From positions 1 through 25,104 of IMG/VR virus record IMGVR_UViG_3300009091_000057: a DNA stretch of 25,104 nucleotides. One strand, given 5' to 3'. A program made the position numbers and the translations under genes. Below the pieces are notes generated by a model. That model ran no database searches and was not told where the DNA came from. It saw only the letters and a list, made by a program, of their open reading frames with translations. Shown piece after piece: positions 1-6,705 of the stretch (positions are counted from its first letter, which is position 1; each line of letters opens with the position of its first letter). Origin of the DNA: a virus.

Positions 1-1370
1 ACGGAATCCGTGGCTTCCTGCAGGAGATTCGTCTGGAACCCGCTCGTGGCGGTTCCGACTTTCCCCTCTGAGGCCGGGAAGATCTGCGTGACGTCGTCGA
101 ATTCCTTCTGCAGCAGCTCGACATTGCGCCAGAGGTCTGCCGCCACGTTCGGGGGGACCCAGGGCTGCGGAGGCGGCAGGTTCGGAATCGCCACGTATTC
201 GATGATTTCGCCCGCCTCCGACGTCCAGCTGCTCTTCGGCAGCTGATGCTGCTTGGCAACAATGATCTTCGGGTGCGCCATCAGCCGGAGGTTCTCCGCC
301 AGCTTCGACCGCATGAGGTTGTATTCTTTTTGCAGGTCGATGAGCTGCGCACAGACCGTGGGGCACCAGTACTGCCCGGCGACCTTGATATCGAAGAACT
401 CAACAACCGGAAATGGATTGGGGAGATCGGCAAAGCCGTAGGGCAGTTGGTTTTCAATCTTGGCCACCACGTCCCCGACGAGCACCCGATATTGCCCTTT
501 CGGGTATTTCCCGCACGGAGCCAGGAAATGCTCCGTCACGAGCACAGAATCCTGCTGATCTTCCTTTCCTCCAGTGGAGTAGGAATACGGATTCAGCCCG
601 GCAATCTGGCGTTCATAGGTGAAATAGCTCTCTTCACCCTTTGAGGCAGAGATATCCTCCGCAATCTGAGGGTAGCGCTGCCGCATCTCCTCCACATCCC
701 GAATCTTGATCCTCATGATCTCAGGCTGATCCCCGATATCGGGGATGCCAGGATCTGCCACGAGCACCTCAAACGGGCTGCCCACCTCTATGGCAGGATC
801 TCCAAGAGGTTCATCCGTATACACGGGCAGACCAGCTTCTCCCTCGGTGACGACTCTGGCGATGGCGGTCGGGTCCCAATGGAACCACCAGAAGCCTTTT
901 CCGGCGACCATGGCCCACAGGAGGGCATCCTTGTATTTGTGTTCCAGGCGCAGCTTTCGCCACAGGTAGTCGAGGACCTTCTGTGTGGCCTTCGCGTTCT
1001 GGTAGTCCGCATACTCGTTCGTGGCAGGAACCACGAAGGGCTTCGGCCGGTTTTTGAGGAATTTCGAGAGTCGGGCACGGATCTTCGCTTGCAGACGATT
1101 GATTTTCAGGCGCACTCTATGCGGTGGCGCCTTCGGCACGGTCAGCCGGTTGTACCGGTCGTCCCATTCCACGTACTGGTTCCCGCGGAACATCGCCGCG
1201 TTGATGAACCATTCCTGTTCATGCACCTGGCGTTCTGTTCGCCAGCGGGAACGCTTTTCCTTCGTCTCGGCGGCGAGCGCCTCGTAATCGAGCTGTTCGG
1301 AAAGCTCGTCCGGTAGCGGCATGCCGAGCGATTCCTCAGCTAGCTCGTTAATTTCCTCGCCACCGTTCAT
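1..1370 (-). CDS. Phage portal protein, P22-like (C-terminus cut by window edge)
   Basis: Portal proteins form the dodecameric ring at one head vertex through which DNA is packaged and ejected. Translating the minus strand from the ATG at 1370 gives an unbroken frame of about 456 codons that leaves the window on the left. The N-terminal part is charged and helical. It is followed by a segment with FLKNRPKPFVVPA, then LRLEHKYKDALLW and GKGFWWFHWDP, the pattern I associate with the P22-type portal family. Later parts (LIDLQKEYNLMRSKLAEN) fit the helical stem. It lies directly downstream of the large terminase and a small gene, the usual terminase-portal order, and overlaps the small gene by 23 bases, suggesting coupled translation. 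Family assignment is from motif recognition; full length and C-terminus are not visible. Confidence 0.85.
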   Translation of the reverse strand, partial: MNGGEEINELAEESLGMPLPDELSEQLDYEALAAETKEKRSRWRTERQVHEQEWFINAAMFRGNQYVEWDDRYNRLTVPKAPPHRVRLKINRLQAKIRARLSKFLKNRPKPFVVPATNEYADYQNAKATQKVLDYLWRKLRLEHKYKDALLWAMVAGKGFWWFHWDPTAIARVVTEGEAGLPVYTDEPLGDPAIEVGSPFEVLVADPGIPDIGDQPEIMRIKIRDVEEMRQRYPQIAEDISASKGEESYFTYERQIAGLNPYSYSTGGKEDQQDSVLVTEHFLAPCGKYPKGQYRVLVGDVVAKIENQLPYGFADLPNPFPVVEFFDIKVAGQYWCPTVCAQLIDLQKEYNLMRSKLAENLRLMAHPKIIVAKQHQLPKSSWTSEAGEIIEYVAIPNLPPPQPWVPPNVAADLWRNVELLQKEFDDVTQIFPASEGKVGTATSGFQTNLLQEATDS

Positions 1371-1620
1371 CAGCCTGCTCCAGGATGACCACTTCCATGG
1401 CGTCGGTCATATGCCGTCCTTCAGGAGGAGACCCGTCCGTTTCATAAGCGCCCACCATCCGCTCGAGCGCCGACGTCATCCGGAGGGAGGTTTCCGCCTG
1501 GAGCGACGAGACGCGAAGGATTTCTCCGATCAGCTCCCGCATGCTTCGTCGATCCGCCTGCATTTCCTCCAGGATCACGCTGAAGCCAAGAATATCACGG
1601 ATCTTCGAGGTTAATCCCAT
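1348..1620 (-). CDS. Small helical protein between terminase and portal
   Basis: This 90-residue protein starts at the ATG at 1620, which overlaps the last bases of the terminase gene (the terminase stop is at 1611-1613), so translation is probably coupled. A GTG at 1647 is also in frame but would extend the overlap and has no better ribosome site. The middle (residues 15-60) is rich in Glu, Arg, Met and Leu with heptad-like spacing and is probably a coiled coil (EEMQADRRSMRELIGEIL). No catalytic motif is seen. Its place suggests a head-assembly or packaging accessory role, but that is inference from position alone. I do not recognise the family. Confidence 0.7.
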   Translation of the reverse strand: MGLTSKIRDILGFSVILEEMQADRRSMRELIGEILRVSSLQAETSLRMTSALERMVGAYETDGSPPEGRHMTDAMEVVILEQADERWRGN

Positions 1621-3245
1621 GCGGAGAGCGCCCCTAATCCCGTCCACTTCTGCTGGACTTGTTCCAGACAGCGCTCATGCACTGTCGGTTCCTTCGCGGA
1701 TCCTGCCACATCCTGAAGCATCCGTCCATCTCCATCGAACATGGCCTGGGAAACCGCCAACGCCAAGACGCTGGCCATGTCATCGTGGAGCCCTTGCGGC
1801 GCGGAAATCTGGACGGAACCGCCTCCCGTGAGCGTGCGTTCAAGGCTCTTCAGCTCTCGGATCGTTTCTCCATCGTCAACAAGGCGGATCTTCTTCTGCA
1901 GGAAGAGCTGCTGGAGGTTGCCGAAGAGCTGGCTCTTACTCTTGGACGTGAAGGTGACAGGAATGATTTCAATTCCTCTCATCCTCAGAAGCTGGCCCAA
2001 GGATTCCAGGTGGTATTGATCGGAATAGACCACAGAGGAACGGTATTCCAAGAGCAGCGGCACGAGGATATCCAGGATCGCCGCGGGAGAAAGGACCTCT
2101 CCGGAACGGGCGATGAATCGCCGCACGGCATCCTGCACAACGACTCCTTGTTCATTGTGCACAATCGTGAACGCAAAGGCGTCGCGGCGGAATGCGGGGT
2201 CGATCGCGGGGTAATACGTCCACTTGGGGTTGTACGGGCGTTCGAACACGTCGTGATCGCGGGCCTGCTCCACGAGCACAGTGGGAATGAAGCCGGAGAT
2301 CGAATCCTGGAACTCCGCGAGGATCTCGCGCTCAAAGGCGCGTTCATCGCGTTCCCGCTCCCTGACGAGGAATTCCCTGGTGACGAGGGGATTCCCCATG
2401 ACCGCAGTAGAGCCGACGATCACGAGGACTTCACGGTATTGCTCGCGTTGCGCGTCGTGGTAGAGCTTCCATCCTTCAGTGCCAGCCTCTGCATACTGAT
2501 ACAGGAGGCCCGCCTTGTTCCAAGGAGTGGAGATGCCTACGATCTTGCGATCGGGGAACTGGACTTGCCCTGGGCTCAACGCGCGGTAAATTTCATAGTC
2601 CGGATTCGCGCTTTCCGCTTCCTGATACCAGACGCCCACTTCGTCCAAGACGGAGACCGGAGACGCGAAGCCACGAACGCTCTTCAACGTTGCCGGCACG
2701 CAGGAGATCGTGAAGCGGTTTTTCAGGTCAATCCGATCCGCCGTGATCTGCACCATCTCCTTTTCGAGGAGGGGCGAGGATTCCAGGACAGCGCGCACGA
2801 AATGCAGGCTGTTCCGCGCCATCCGGAGATCCTGGGCGATTTGAAAGCAGATCCCTTGTTGCCGGGGGCGCAGGAATCGCTCGTGCCCGCCGCAGGTCGC
2901 CTCATAGGCCACGATCGTCGCCGCGAAGGCATCGGTTTTCCCAGCTCTTCGTCCGACAATCAGCCACGCTTCCCGATATTCCTTGGGCCTGTATTCCGGG
3001 AATCCGGTGTCATGGATCTTCGTGATGAAGCCGTGGTCATCGCGATCGCAGGCGCCATGGAAGATCCGCCACAAATCCATCTCCGTGAAGCCGGTTTTCT
3101 CGTCGGTGTTCCGCGCGGAGAGCGGGACGCCATACATGAGCTTCAGCGCGACCCTCTGCGGGAAGGCGAGTTCCTCAAACCTCACGCGCAAGAGCGCCCG
3201 CTCGCTGATGGCTTCTTCGAAAGAAATCCGGTCTCTCCCTGTCAT
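1611..3245 (-). CDS. terL: Terminase large subunit
   Basis: This is the ATP-driven DNA packaging motor and headful/cos nuclease. The 544-residue protein has both expected domains. The ATPase domain carries a Walker A at residues 98-104 (GRRAGKT, K103), a Walker B at about 198-202 (SVLDE) and a coupling motif GIST at 237-240. The RNase H-like nuclease domain carries D349 (AIDPAF), D409 (YSDQYH) and D488/D489 (HDDMAS), matching the acidic triad of the family. Length is typical. The start ATG at 3245 shares a base with the upstream stop (TGATG), so it is translationally coupled. It sits between a probable small subunit and the portal. Confidence is high; which packaging mode it supports cannot be read from motifs. 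Confidence 0.96.
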   Translation of the reverse strand: MTGRDRISFEEAISERALLRVRFEELAFPQRVALKLMYGVPLSARNTDEKTGFTEMDLWRIFHGACDRDDHGFITKIHDTGFPEYRPKEYREAWLIVGRRAGKTDAFAATIVAYEATCGGHERFLRPRQQGICFQIAQDLRMARNSLHFVRAVLESSPLLEKEMVQITADRIDLKNRFTISCVPATLKSVRGFASPVSVLDEVGVWYQEAESANPDYEIYRALSPGQVQFPDRKIVGISTPWNKAGLLYQYAEAGTEGWKLYHDAQREQYREVLVIVGSTAVMGNPLVTREFLVRERERDERAFEREILAEFQDSISGFIPTVLVEQARDHDVFERPYNPKWTYYPAIDPAFRRDAFAFTIVHNEQGVVVQDAVRRFIARSGEVLSPAAILDILVPLLLEYRSSVVYSDQYHLESLGQLLRMRGIEIIPVTFTSKSKSQLFGNLQQLFLQKKIRLVDDGETIRELKSLERTLTGGGSVQISAPQGLHDDMASVLALAVSQAMFDGDGRMLQDVAGSAKEPTVHERCLEQVQQKWTGLGALSAWD

Positions 3246-3352
3246 CAGCGCAGTTTCTTCGTGGAGTCTTTCTGGAGCGTCTTCTTCAGGGCGGCGTTTT
3301 CCACGAAACGCTGAGGGAGGACCCGTGGCTTCGGCAGCAAAGGCTTTTTCAT
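3245..3352 (-). CDS. Very small basic protein (35 aa) in the packaging operon
   Basis: A 35-residue Lys/Arg/Pro-rich protein that starts MKKPLLPKPR and ends KKLR. Its ATG overlaps the upstream stop in an ATGA, and its own TGA shares a base with the terminase ATG (TGATG). Both junctions are exact, which is the main reason to call it real. A longer frame in the same phase starts at 3520 but lies antiparallel in content to a better gene (3349-3531), so the short form is preferred. Highly basic composition could mean nucleic-acid binding, or the ORF may serve only as a coupling bridge that feeds ribosomes to the terminase. Function unknown. Confidence 0.55.
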   Translation of the reverse strand: MKKPLLPKPRVLPQRFVENAALKKTLQKDSTKKLR

Positions 3353-3531
3353 CGGGAGATCTTCTTCAGGGTTTTTGCCAGCCTGGCTCTCTTCGCGGCG
3401 AGCGGCCCGTATTCCCCGCGGAGAGCCCGCATCAGCGCTTCTTTGGGGATTTTCTCTCCATGCGGGATCCCCAGCTGACGGTGCAACGCCCCTGGGTGCT
3501 GAATCGCCTTCCCAATCCACTTCTTTTCCAT
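3349..3531 (-). CDS. Small conserved-looking phage protein with HPGALHRQLGIP motif (60 aa)
   Basis: This 60-residue basic protein begins MEKKWIGKAIQHPGALH and continues with LGIPHGEKIP and a Lys/Arg-rich C-terminal helix (RARLAKTLKK). I recognise the pattern (a helix, then HPGAL, LG, GEKIP and a final basic helix) from small uncharacterised proteins that sit near phage head genes; I know no assigned function. The start ATG shares a base with the upstream stop (TGATG at 3529-3533) and its stop overlaps the next gene (ATGA). The overlapping longer frame 3245-3520 is rejected because its composition in this stretch (Ser/Arg/Gly-rich, no motif) looks like a shadow. Confidence 0.75.
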   Translation of the reverse strand: MEKKWIGKAIQHPGALHRQLGIPHGEKIPKEALMRALRGEYGPLAAKRARLAKTLKKISR

Positions 3532-3683
3532 CAGGCTGCTGCCACCACCGTCAGCTGGGCGAGAAGGTCTTTGACTTGTTCCTTATTCAGAACAATTTGC
3601 AGGTCCCGCTTCCCGCACCGTTGTGGGTCATCCTTGATCTGTAAGACCACCAGATCCTCAACGCGCTTGACCCTTATACGCAT
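3531..3683 (-). CDS. Small hypothetical protein (50 aa)
   Basis: A 50-residue protein starting at the ATG at 3683, overlapping the end of the upstream 192-residue gene by 26 bases and joined to the next gene by TGATG. It reads as a short beta hairpin (VEDLVVLQIKDD), a second strand (RDLQIVLN) and a C-terminal helix (KEQVKDLLAQL). This small beta-beta-alpha layout is common among phage accessory proteins, but I cannot name a family. A longer frame in the same phase begins at 3980, inside the upstream gene, and is Arg/Ser-rich there, which marks it as a shadow. Confidence 0.6.
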   Translation of the reverse strand: MRIRVKRVEDLVVLQIKDDPQRCGKRDLQIVLNKEQVKDLLAQLTVVAAA

Positions 3684-4236
3684 GGAATGCCGACCTGTTC
3701 GCGAGCGCCTGTTGCAGCGCAAATGCCTGCTGTTGCTGCTCCATCTGCGAGGCGATCTCCAGCATTTTCTGCACGCGTTCCATGACCCACGGATCCCGCT
3801 CCTGCGCAGCTGACGTCCCTTCGTAGCCGCCAGCGGGGTTCGCCTGCGTTGGGAGCGGCTCAACCGGCTCAACTGCCTGCTCGACCGCGGTGGGCGGGGC
3901 TGCAGGCCCAGCGAGCTTTCCAAGCTGATAGCCTCCGTAGCCGCCAAGCCCCGCAAGCGTGAGTGCGCCAACAGCCCCAATGCTCTTCCGCCCAGGTTTA
4001 ATGAATACCTCAGGCTTTGGAGGAATGCCTGCGCCAGCGCTGACGGTCGGCGGGGCTACTGGAGGCGCTGCTCCTGCCGCGGCCTTCAGCAAGGGGCTAT
4101 CCGGGGGGAGCAGCGCTGGATCGATGTCGATAAATGGCAGCGTCAGCTGTTCGATCGCGGATTCTTCCGGGGATTTCGGACGGAAGCCGCCTTTTGGCAC
4201 TGATGGGACTTTAATTTTCGTCCGTGGCCCCGCCAT
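3658..4236 (-). CDS. Gly/Pro/Ala-rich protein with a glycine-zipper segment
   Basis: This 192-residue protein has a basic N-terminus, a Pro/Ala-rich stretch (about residues 45-75) and a glycine-rich hydrophobic stretch at about 86-108 (GAVGALTLAGLGGYGGYQLG). A second Pro-rich linker follows, then a helical Gln-rich tail (MEQQQQAFALQQALAN). The hydrophobic stretch could be a membrane-inserting or glycine-zipper segment of the kind found in minor virion or DNA-ejection proteins; that is inference. There is no catalytic motif. Its ATG shares bases with the upstream stop (TAATG). It belongs to the same minus-strand operon as the terminase. Function unknown. Confidence 0.75.
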   Translation of the reverse strand: MAGPRTKIKVPSVPKGGFRPKSPEESAIEQLTLPFIDIDPALLPPDSPLLKAAAGAAPPVAPPTVSAGAGIPPKPEVFIKPGRKSIGAVGALTLAGLGGYGGYQLGKLAGPAAPPTAVEQAVEPVEPLPTQANPAGGYEGTSAAQERDPWVMERVQKMLEIASQMEQQQQAFALQQALANRSAFHAYKGQAR

Positions 4237-4430
4237 TAGAGCTTTCCTTCCGCGTGGAGCTTATGCAGCTGGTCTCCCAACTGCGCTGCCGCGAGTTGCT
4301 CTGAGGAAGCCTTGATTGCCGGAAGTTTCGGGTAGTTCGGGGTGGTGGCGTGGAAAGAGCCATCCGGCTGCTTTCGCACTCGAATCGTGAAATTCTGCTG
4401 GCTCGTCAGATCATTGGATGACCGTAGCAT
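4236..4430 (-). CDS. HicB-like small protein (64 aa), no HicA partner
   Basis: A 64-residue protein whose layout resembles the HicB antitoxin fold. A first strand (FTIRVRKQ) leads to a turn with PDGSF, then a second strand (FHATTPNYPKLP), and a helix rich in Ala, Leu and Gln. HicB-type domains typically show this strand, DG turn, strand ending in P..P, then a helix. No HicA-like dsRNA-binding toxin is adjacent, so a toxin-antitoxin role is not supported. The protein overlaps the upstream gene by 20 bases and couples to the next by TAATG. HicB-like folds are also found as stand-alone phage proteins. Assignment is tentative. Confidence 0.6.
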   Translation of the reverse strand: MLRSSNDLTSQQNFTIRVRKQPDGSFHATTPNYPKLPAIKASSEQLAAAQLGDQLHKLHAEGKL

Positions 4431-4851
4431 CGGAGATCTCCTCCGTTGGACGAGACGGGGGCAGTTTCCGCGCCCGTTCCGCTCGATACGCGTCCAACGT
4501 GTCGATTATACGGCCTTTTACTTTCTGGGCATCCCCATTCTTCTGGAGAATCCCAAGGCCAAACGCGAGATCCCGCGCCGCTTCTAAAGATCCCATGGTC
4601 AGATGCGCTTCGTACACGGCAAGGACCTTGGGAGCGAGATTGTCATACAGCAACGCCCGGTAGTGATCGATGAAGCCGGTTTCCGTCGCGAGTTCCAGCG
4701 CCCTTTTCACGCCCTCCGGAGAAACGCGGTATTTCTCGCTGATCTCCTTCACGCTCCGGCCCATCGCCTTTTCAATGGCGATCAGCGCTGTGCGCAGTTC
4801 CGCGACCTTCTTCTGCTGTTGTTGGGAAGGAGGGGGTTTTTCCTCAGCCAT
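4411..4851 (-). CDS. terS: Probable terminase small subunit (helix-turn-helix DNA-recognition protein)
   Basis: This 146-residue protein is the first gene of the packaging operon. After a Gln/Pro/Lys-rich tail it has a charged helix, then a helix-turn-helix (about residues 35-60, RSVKEISEKYRVSPEGVKRAL). A helical segment then reads LAPKVLAVYEAHLTMGSLEAARDLAFGLGIL. Small terminases bind the packaging site with an N-terminal HTH and oligomerise through following helices, and they commonly contain such 'LAPKAL...' helices; the position five genes before the large subunit also fits. The start at 4851 (MAEEK) is chosen over 4971 because the extra 40 residues look non-coding; no strong ribosome site is visible for either. 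It could instead be another HTH regulator. Confidence 0.65.
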   Translation of the reverse strand: MAEEKPPPSQQQQKKVAELRTALIAIEKAMGRSVKEISEKYRVSPEGVKRALELATETGFIDHYRALLYDNLAPKVLAVYEAHLTMGSLEAARDLAFGLGILQKNGDAQKVKGRIIDTLDAYRAERARKLPPSRPTEEISDATVIQ

Positions 4852-4994
4852 GGGAGAAGAATACTCGGCATGGAGGAAACGCACAACTCCCCCCTGCATG
4901 GTGGAGGAGGGGGTAGGATGCAAGAGGAAGCGCGGTTCCCCCCATGCCGGAAGCGAAGATACCAGAGACAAGCGGCAAAAGGGGCTCGTTTTCC

Positions 4995-5022
4995 TGGTTC
5001 GCGTCTGCAGCCCCCTGGTTCG
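4995..5022 (+). repeat. Two degenerate TGGTTCG repeats, 21 bases apart
   Basis: TGGTTCG occurs at 4995-5001 and 5016-5022. Each differs from the TGGTTCA heptamer of the main cluster by its last base. They lie just upstream of the first strong dyad and are probably weak or decayed members of the same site family. Confidence 0.5.
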
Positions 5023-5039
5023 CCCTTTTCGCGGGGCAC

Positions 5040-5291
5040 TGGTTCAAAGTGGTTCATCGGGGTGAACCAGATGAACCAGTTGGGAACGCGTTGGAAATAA
5101 AGGAGTTCCGGGAATTGGGCTCTGCCCCTGGTTCAGGTGGTTCATTCCGCCTTATACCAAGAAGTGCACCACCCAGATGAACCCAAAGGGTGGTTCATAC
5201 TGGTTCAAACGAGTGAACCAGGGAGAAAGACATTGAAAAGAAAGGACTTAGGAGGAGAAAATTTCCTCAGCTGGTTCAACCACGTGAACCA
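5040..5291. repeat. Cluster of eleven TGGTTCA/TGAACCA heptamers forming dyads with 6-base spacers
   Basis: Forward copies (TGGTTCA) start at 5040, 5050, 5129, 5138, 5191, 5201 and 5272. Reverse copies (TGAACCA) start at 5063, 5072, 5214 and 5285. Three inward-facing pairs have exactly six bases between the half-sites (5050/5063, 5201/5214, 5272/5285). A degenerate outward pair (TGAACCC at 5178 with 5191) also has six. Extra half-sites sit 9 or 10 bases from their neighbour (5040/5050, 5063/5072, 5129/5138, 5191/5201), about one helical turn. This is a cooperative binding array for a dimeric protein, such as a replication initiator or a regulator. The binding protein is not identified. Confidence 0.9.
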
Positions 5292-5323
5292 TTAAGAAAT
5301 GGCGCGTTTTCCGCTCTGCTGAA

Positions 5324-5344
5324 GAGCCCCTCTTTGGGGGGCTC
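5324..5344. terminator. Short G/C hairpin, possible terminator
   Basis: GAGCCCC (5324-5330) pairs with GGGGCTC (5338-5344) around a 7-base loop. There is no T run after it on either strand, so a rho-independent terminator is only possible. It could equally be a structural element of the control region. Confidence 0.35.
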
Positions 5345-5400
5345 CCGCGCACGGAACGGTCTAACCGCTCCTCTCCAGTGGCGGGGTGAGGAAAAGGGCT

Positions 5401-5424
5401 TTCATTTTTCCAAAAATTTTTTAG
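5401..5424. other. AT-rich tract beside the repeat cluster
   Basis: The stretch is almost entirely A and T (a T5 run, then A5 and T6 runs) inside GC-rich DNA. It lies about 110 bases from the last dyad. Such a tract next to iterons is typical of the DNA-unwinding part of an origin. That role is inference; an UP-element or simple bent DNA is the alternative. Confidence 0.4.
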
Positions 5425-5656
5425 AGTTCTGCAGTGTCAAGAGGGGGCGGGGGAGTCAGACAAGGATCCGGGGGGTAGGGGACCCGTCCACCCCGCGATG
5501 ATAGTCAGACGCTGATCCTCCGCACGTCCGCCAGGGCAGCAAAAGTACAGCATTGCGAGACAGCTCCAGCGTAATCATAGAGCCTAACGCCACCACCTTC
5601 ATCCTTTGGGGTTTTCAGTTCTTCCTGCTGCCTTATTTTCTTACCTGATTCTTTTG

Positions 5657-5671
5657 TGGTTCAGGGGTTCA
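5657..5671 (+). repeat. Isolated TGGTTCA/GGGTTCA pair upstream of the first early gene
   Basis: TGGTTCA at 5657-5663 is followed by GGGTTCA at 5665-5671, 8 bases on. It belongs to the same heptamer family as the 5040-5291 cluster but lies about 50 bases before the start of the 5723 gene. If a protein bound here it could control that gene. Confidence 0.5.
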
Positions 5672-5722
5672 GACCACCTGGCCCGGGAGGAGAGTTCCTC
5701 CGCCCGAAGGAAGGAGTGAGCC

Positions 5723-6124
5723 ATGGGTTTCGTCGAGTTCGTTCTCCGCTTCTGGAGCCTACGAGTCGAGCGTACCGGGTACGCGCGAGTCCTCAGGGAC
5801 GTGACCTGGGGTGACACCCAGAGCGCTGACCGGACGCCACTGAGCCGCCGCTTCGCCAGCATGGCGGAGTACTTCGCTGCCGCCAACAAGTTGAGCCCCA
5901 GCGATGCACGGGCAGAGCTGGTGCGCCAGCTCATTGCCAACGCGACCGTCTTGGAGAACCACGGGCTCACCGTCCGCAACTTCACCAACGTCTACGGCGA
6001 GACGACGTTGGGAATCGGGGTATCACGCAAGCCCATCTGGACGACAACCGCCGACGACCTCGCTGCCGACCTCGCAGCGGTGGACAGCACGGCAATCGAC
6101 CTGCCCGACGACATCCCCTACTAA
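5723..6124 (+). CDS. Hypothetical early protein (133 aa), monocistronic
   Basis: The start ATG at 5723 follows a very strong ribosome site (AAGGAAGGAG, 9 bases upstream). The protein has a hydrophobic/aromatic N-terminus (FVEFVLRFWSL), a central helical segment (RFASMAEYFAAANKL, then DARAELVRQLIANATVL) and a short strand-rich C-terminal part (NFTNVYGETTLGIGVS) with an acidic end. No known motif is seen. It is the only gene between the control region and a strong terminator at 6135-6179, so it is expressed alone, probably early and strongly. A host-takeover role is plausible from position but is inference. Confidence 0.8.
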   Translation: MGFVEFVLRFWSLRVERTGYARVLRDVTWGDTQSADRTPLSRRFASMAEYFAAANKLSPSDARAELVRQLIANATVLENHGLTVRNFTNVYGETTLGIGVSRKPIWTTTADDLAADLAAVDSTAIDLPDDIPY

Positions 6125-6134
6125 CCGGCTACCG

Positions 6135-6179
6135 CCTGGGGATCGCGCTGAGACCGCGCGATCTCCAGGCCCCCTTTTT
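6135..6179 (+). terminator. Rho-independent terminator
   Basis: A 14-base-pair stem (5' arm 6135-6148, 3' arm 6156-6169, one G-U pair) encloses a 7-base loop and is followed by CCCCC and TTTTT (6170-6179). It begins ten bases after the stop of the 133-residue gene and ends its transcript. Confidence 0.9.
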
Positions 6180-6246
6180 CGCAGGCGCGGGGGTAGCCCT
6201 CGAGCTTCTTCCTAGAGCCTGCAGTGGCGGAGAAACGGAGACCCTA

Positions 6247-6462
6247 ATGGCCCTGAGATTCACCATGCAACCCCGAGTAACGCTGACCTCATGGCGCGCA
6301 ATCGCAGAAACCGCGGCGTACGTCGCGACCAGCGCTGGTCGCCGTCGAGGTTCGTGGGATCGCGATCACTACCGGTTCTCATCGTCGTCGCCAGCGCTGG
6401 CACTCGCCAAAGGATACGACCTCGAACCGAGGCTCATCCGAGCCAAGCGAAGTGCCCAATGA
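6247..6462 (+). CDS. Small basic hypothetical protein (71 aa)
   Basis: First gene of a tight plus-strand cluster. A 71-residue, Arg- and Ser-rich protein begins at an ATG preceded by CGGAG about 8 bases upstream. Its stop overlaps the next ATG as ATGA (6459-6462), which supports its being translated. I see no domain; composition is low-complexity in the middle (a run of serines). Another frame at 6291 overlaps it, but only that frame's 3' part (from 6459) looks real. Function unknown. Confidence 0.55.
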   Translation: MALRFTMQPRVTLTSWRAIAETAAYVATSAGRRRGSWDRDHYRFSSSSPALALAKGYDLEPRLIRAKRSAQ

Positions 6463-6665
6463 TCAAAAACCAGCGCGTCATGCACGTGACAGAGAATGGA
6501 GCGAGCCACCGAGTGCTCGCACAGTCCGGATGGACCCAGGTCTCGACGTACAACCGAAACGATATGGGCCCCGCAGCCGTGCTCGTTGGCGACGCCATCC
6601 CCACCGGCTACCGCGCCATCTACGGCAACGAACGCATCCTCGATCGGCTGGAGAAGAAGGCGTAA
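6459..6665 (+). CDS. Small hypothetical protein (68 aa)
   Basis: Starts at the ATG inside ATGA shared with the previous stop; the same frame is open from 6291 but the upstream part is a shadow of the 71-residue gene. The 68-residue product has short strands with polar turns (MIKNQRVMHVT, HRVLAQSGW, AAVLVGD) and ends with a charged helix (RILDRLEKKA). It looks like a small compact alpha/beta protein. No family recognised. Confidence 0.6.
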   Translation: MIKNQRVMHVTENGASHRVLAQSGWTQVSTYNRNDMGPAAVLVGDAIPTGYRAIYGNERILDRLEKKA

Positions 6666-6705
6666 GCCTTCAGCATGCTCACCAAGTGGCGAGGAGGAGA
6701 AAGAC

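Larger units (their letters stand above)
4852..5722. other. Non-coding divergent control region, candidate replication origin or packaging site
   Basis: About 870 bases separate the minus-strand packaging operon from the plus-strand early genes. Short frames here (for example 4944-5180) have no motif, no good ribosome site and odd composition, so I call none. The region contains the TGGTTCA repeat cluster (5040-5291), a short G/C hairpin (5324-5344), an AT-rich tract (5401-5424), and one further repeat pair at 5657-5671 just before the first early gene. Direct repeats beside an AT-rich tract are the usual form of iteron origins. The region also lies next to the small terminase gene, where cos/pac recognition sites often sit. 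No convincing sigma-70 promoter pair was found by eye. Confidence 0.7.

Noticed and set aside
1659-3314. A 551-codon plus-strand open frame opposite the large terminase
   Set aside because: It is antisense to a gene with complete terminase motifs. Its translation has no domain and is rich in His, Arg and Asp as expected of a GC-biased mirror frame.
3531-3980. A 149-codon minus-strand frame over the Gly/Pro-rich gene
   Set aside because: Its upstream two thirds overlap a better gene and are Arg/Ser-rich. Only the last 50 codons (from 3683) are kept as a gene.
4944-5180. A 78-codon plus-strand frame in the control region
   Set aside because: It lies across the repeat array, has no ribosome site and no recognisable protein pattern.
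5040-5291. CRISPR array reading of the TGGTTCA repeats
   Set aside because: The repeats are only 7 bases, occur in both orientations and lack regular unique spacers. No cas gene is nearby apart from a Cas4-like nuclease of ordinary phage recombination type.
5641-5988. A 115-codon minus-strand frame opposite the 5723 gene
   Set aside because: It is antisense to a gene with a very strong ribosome site and terminator and has no motif of its own.
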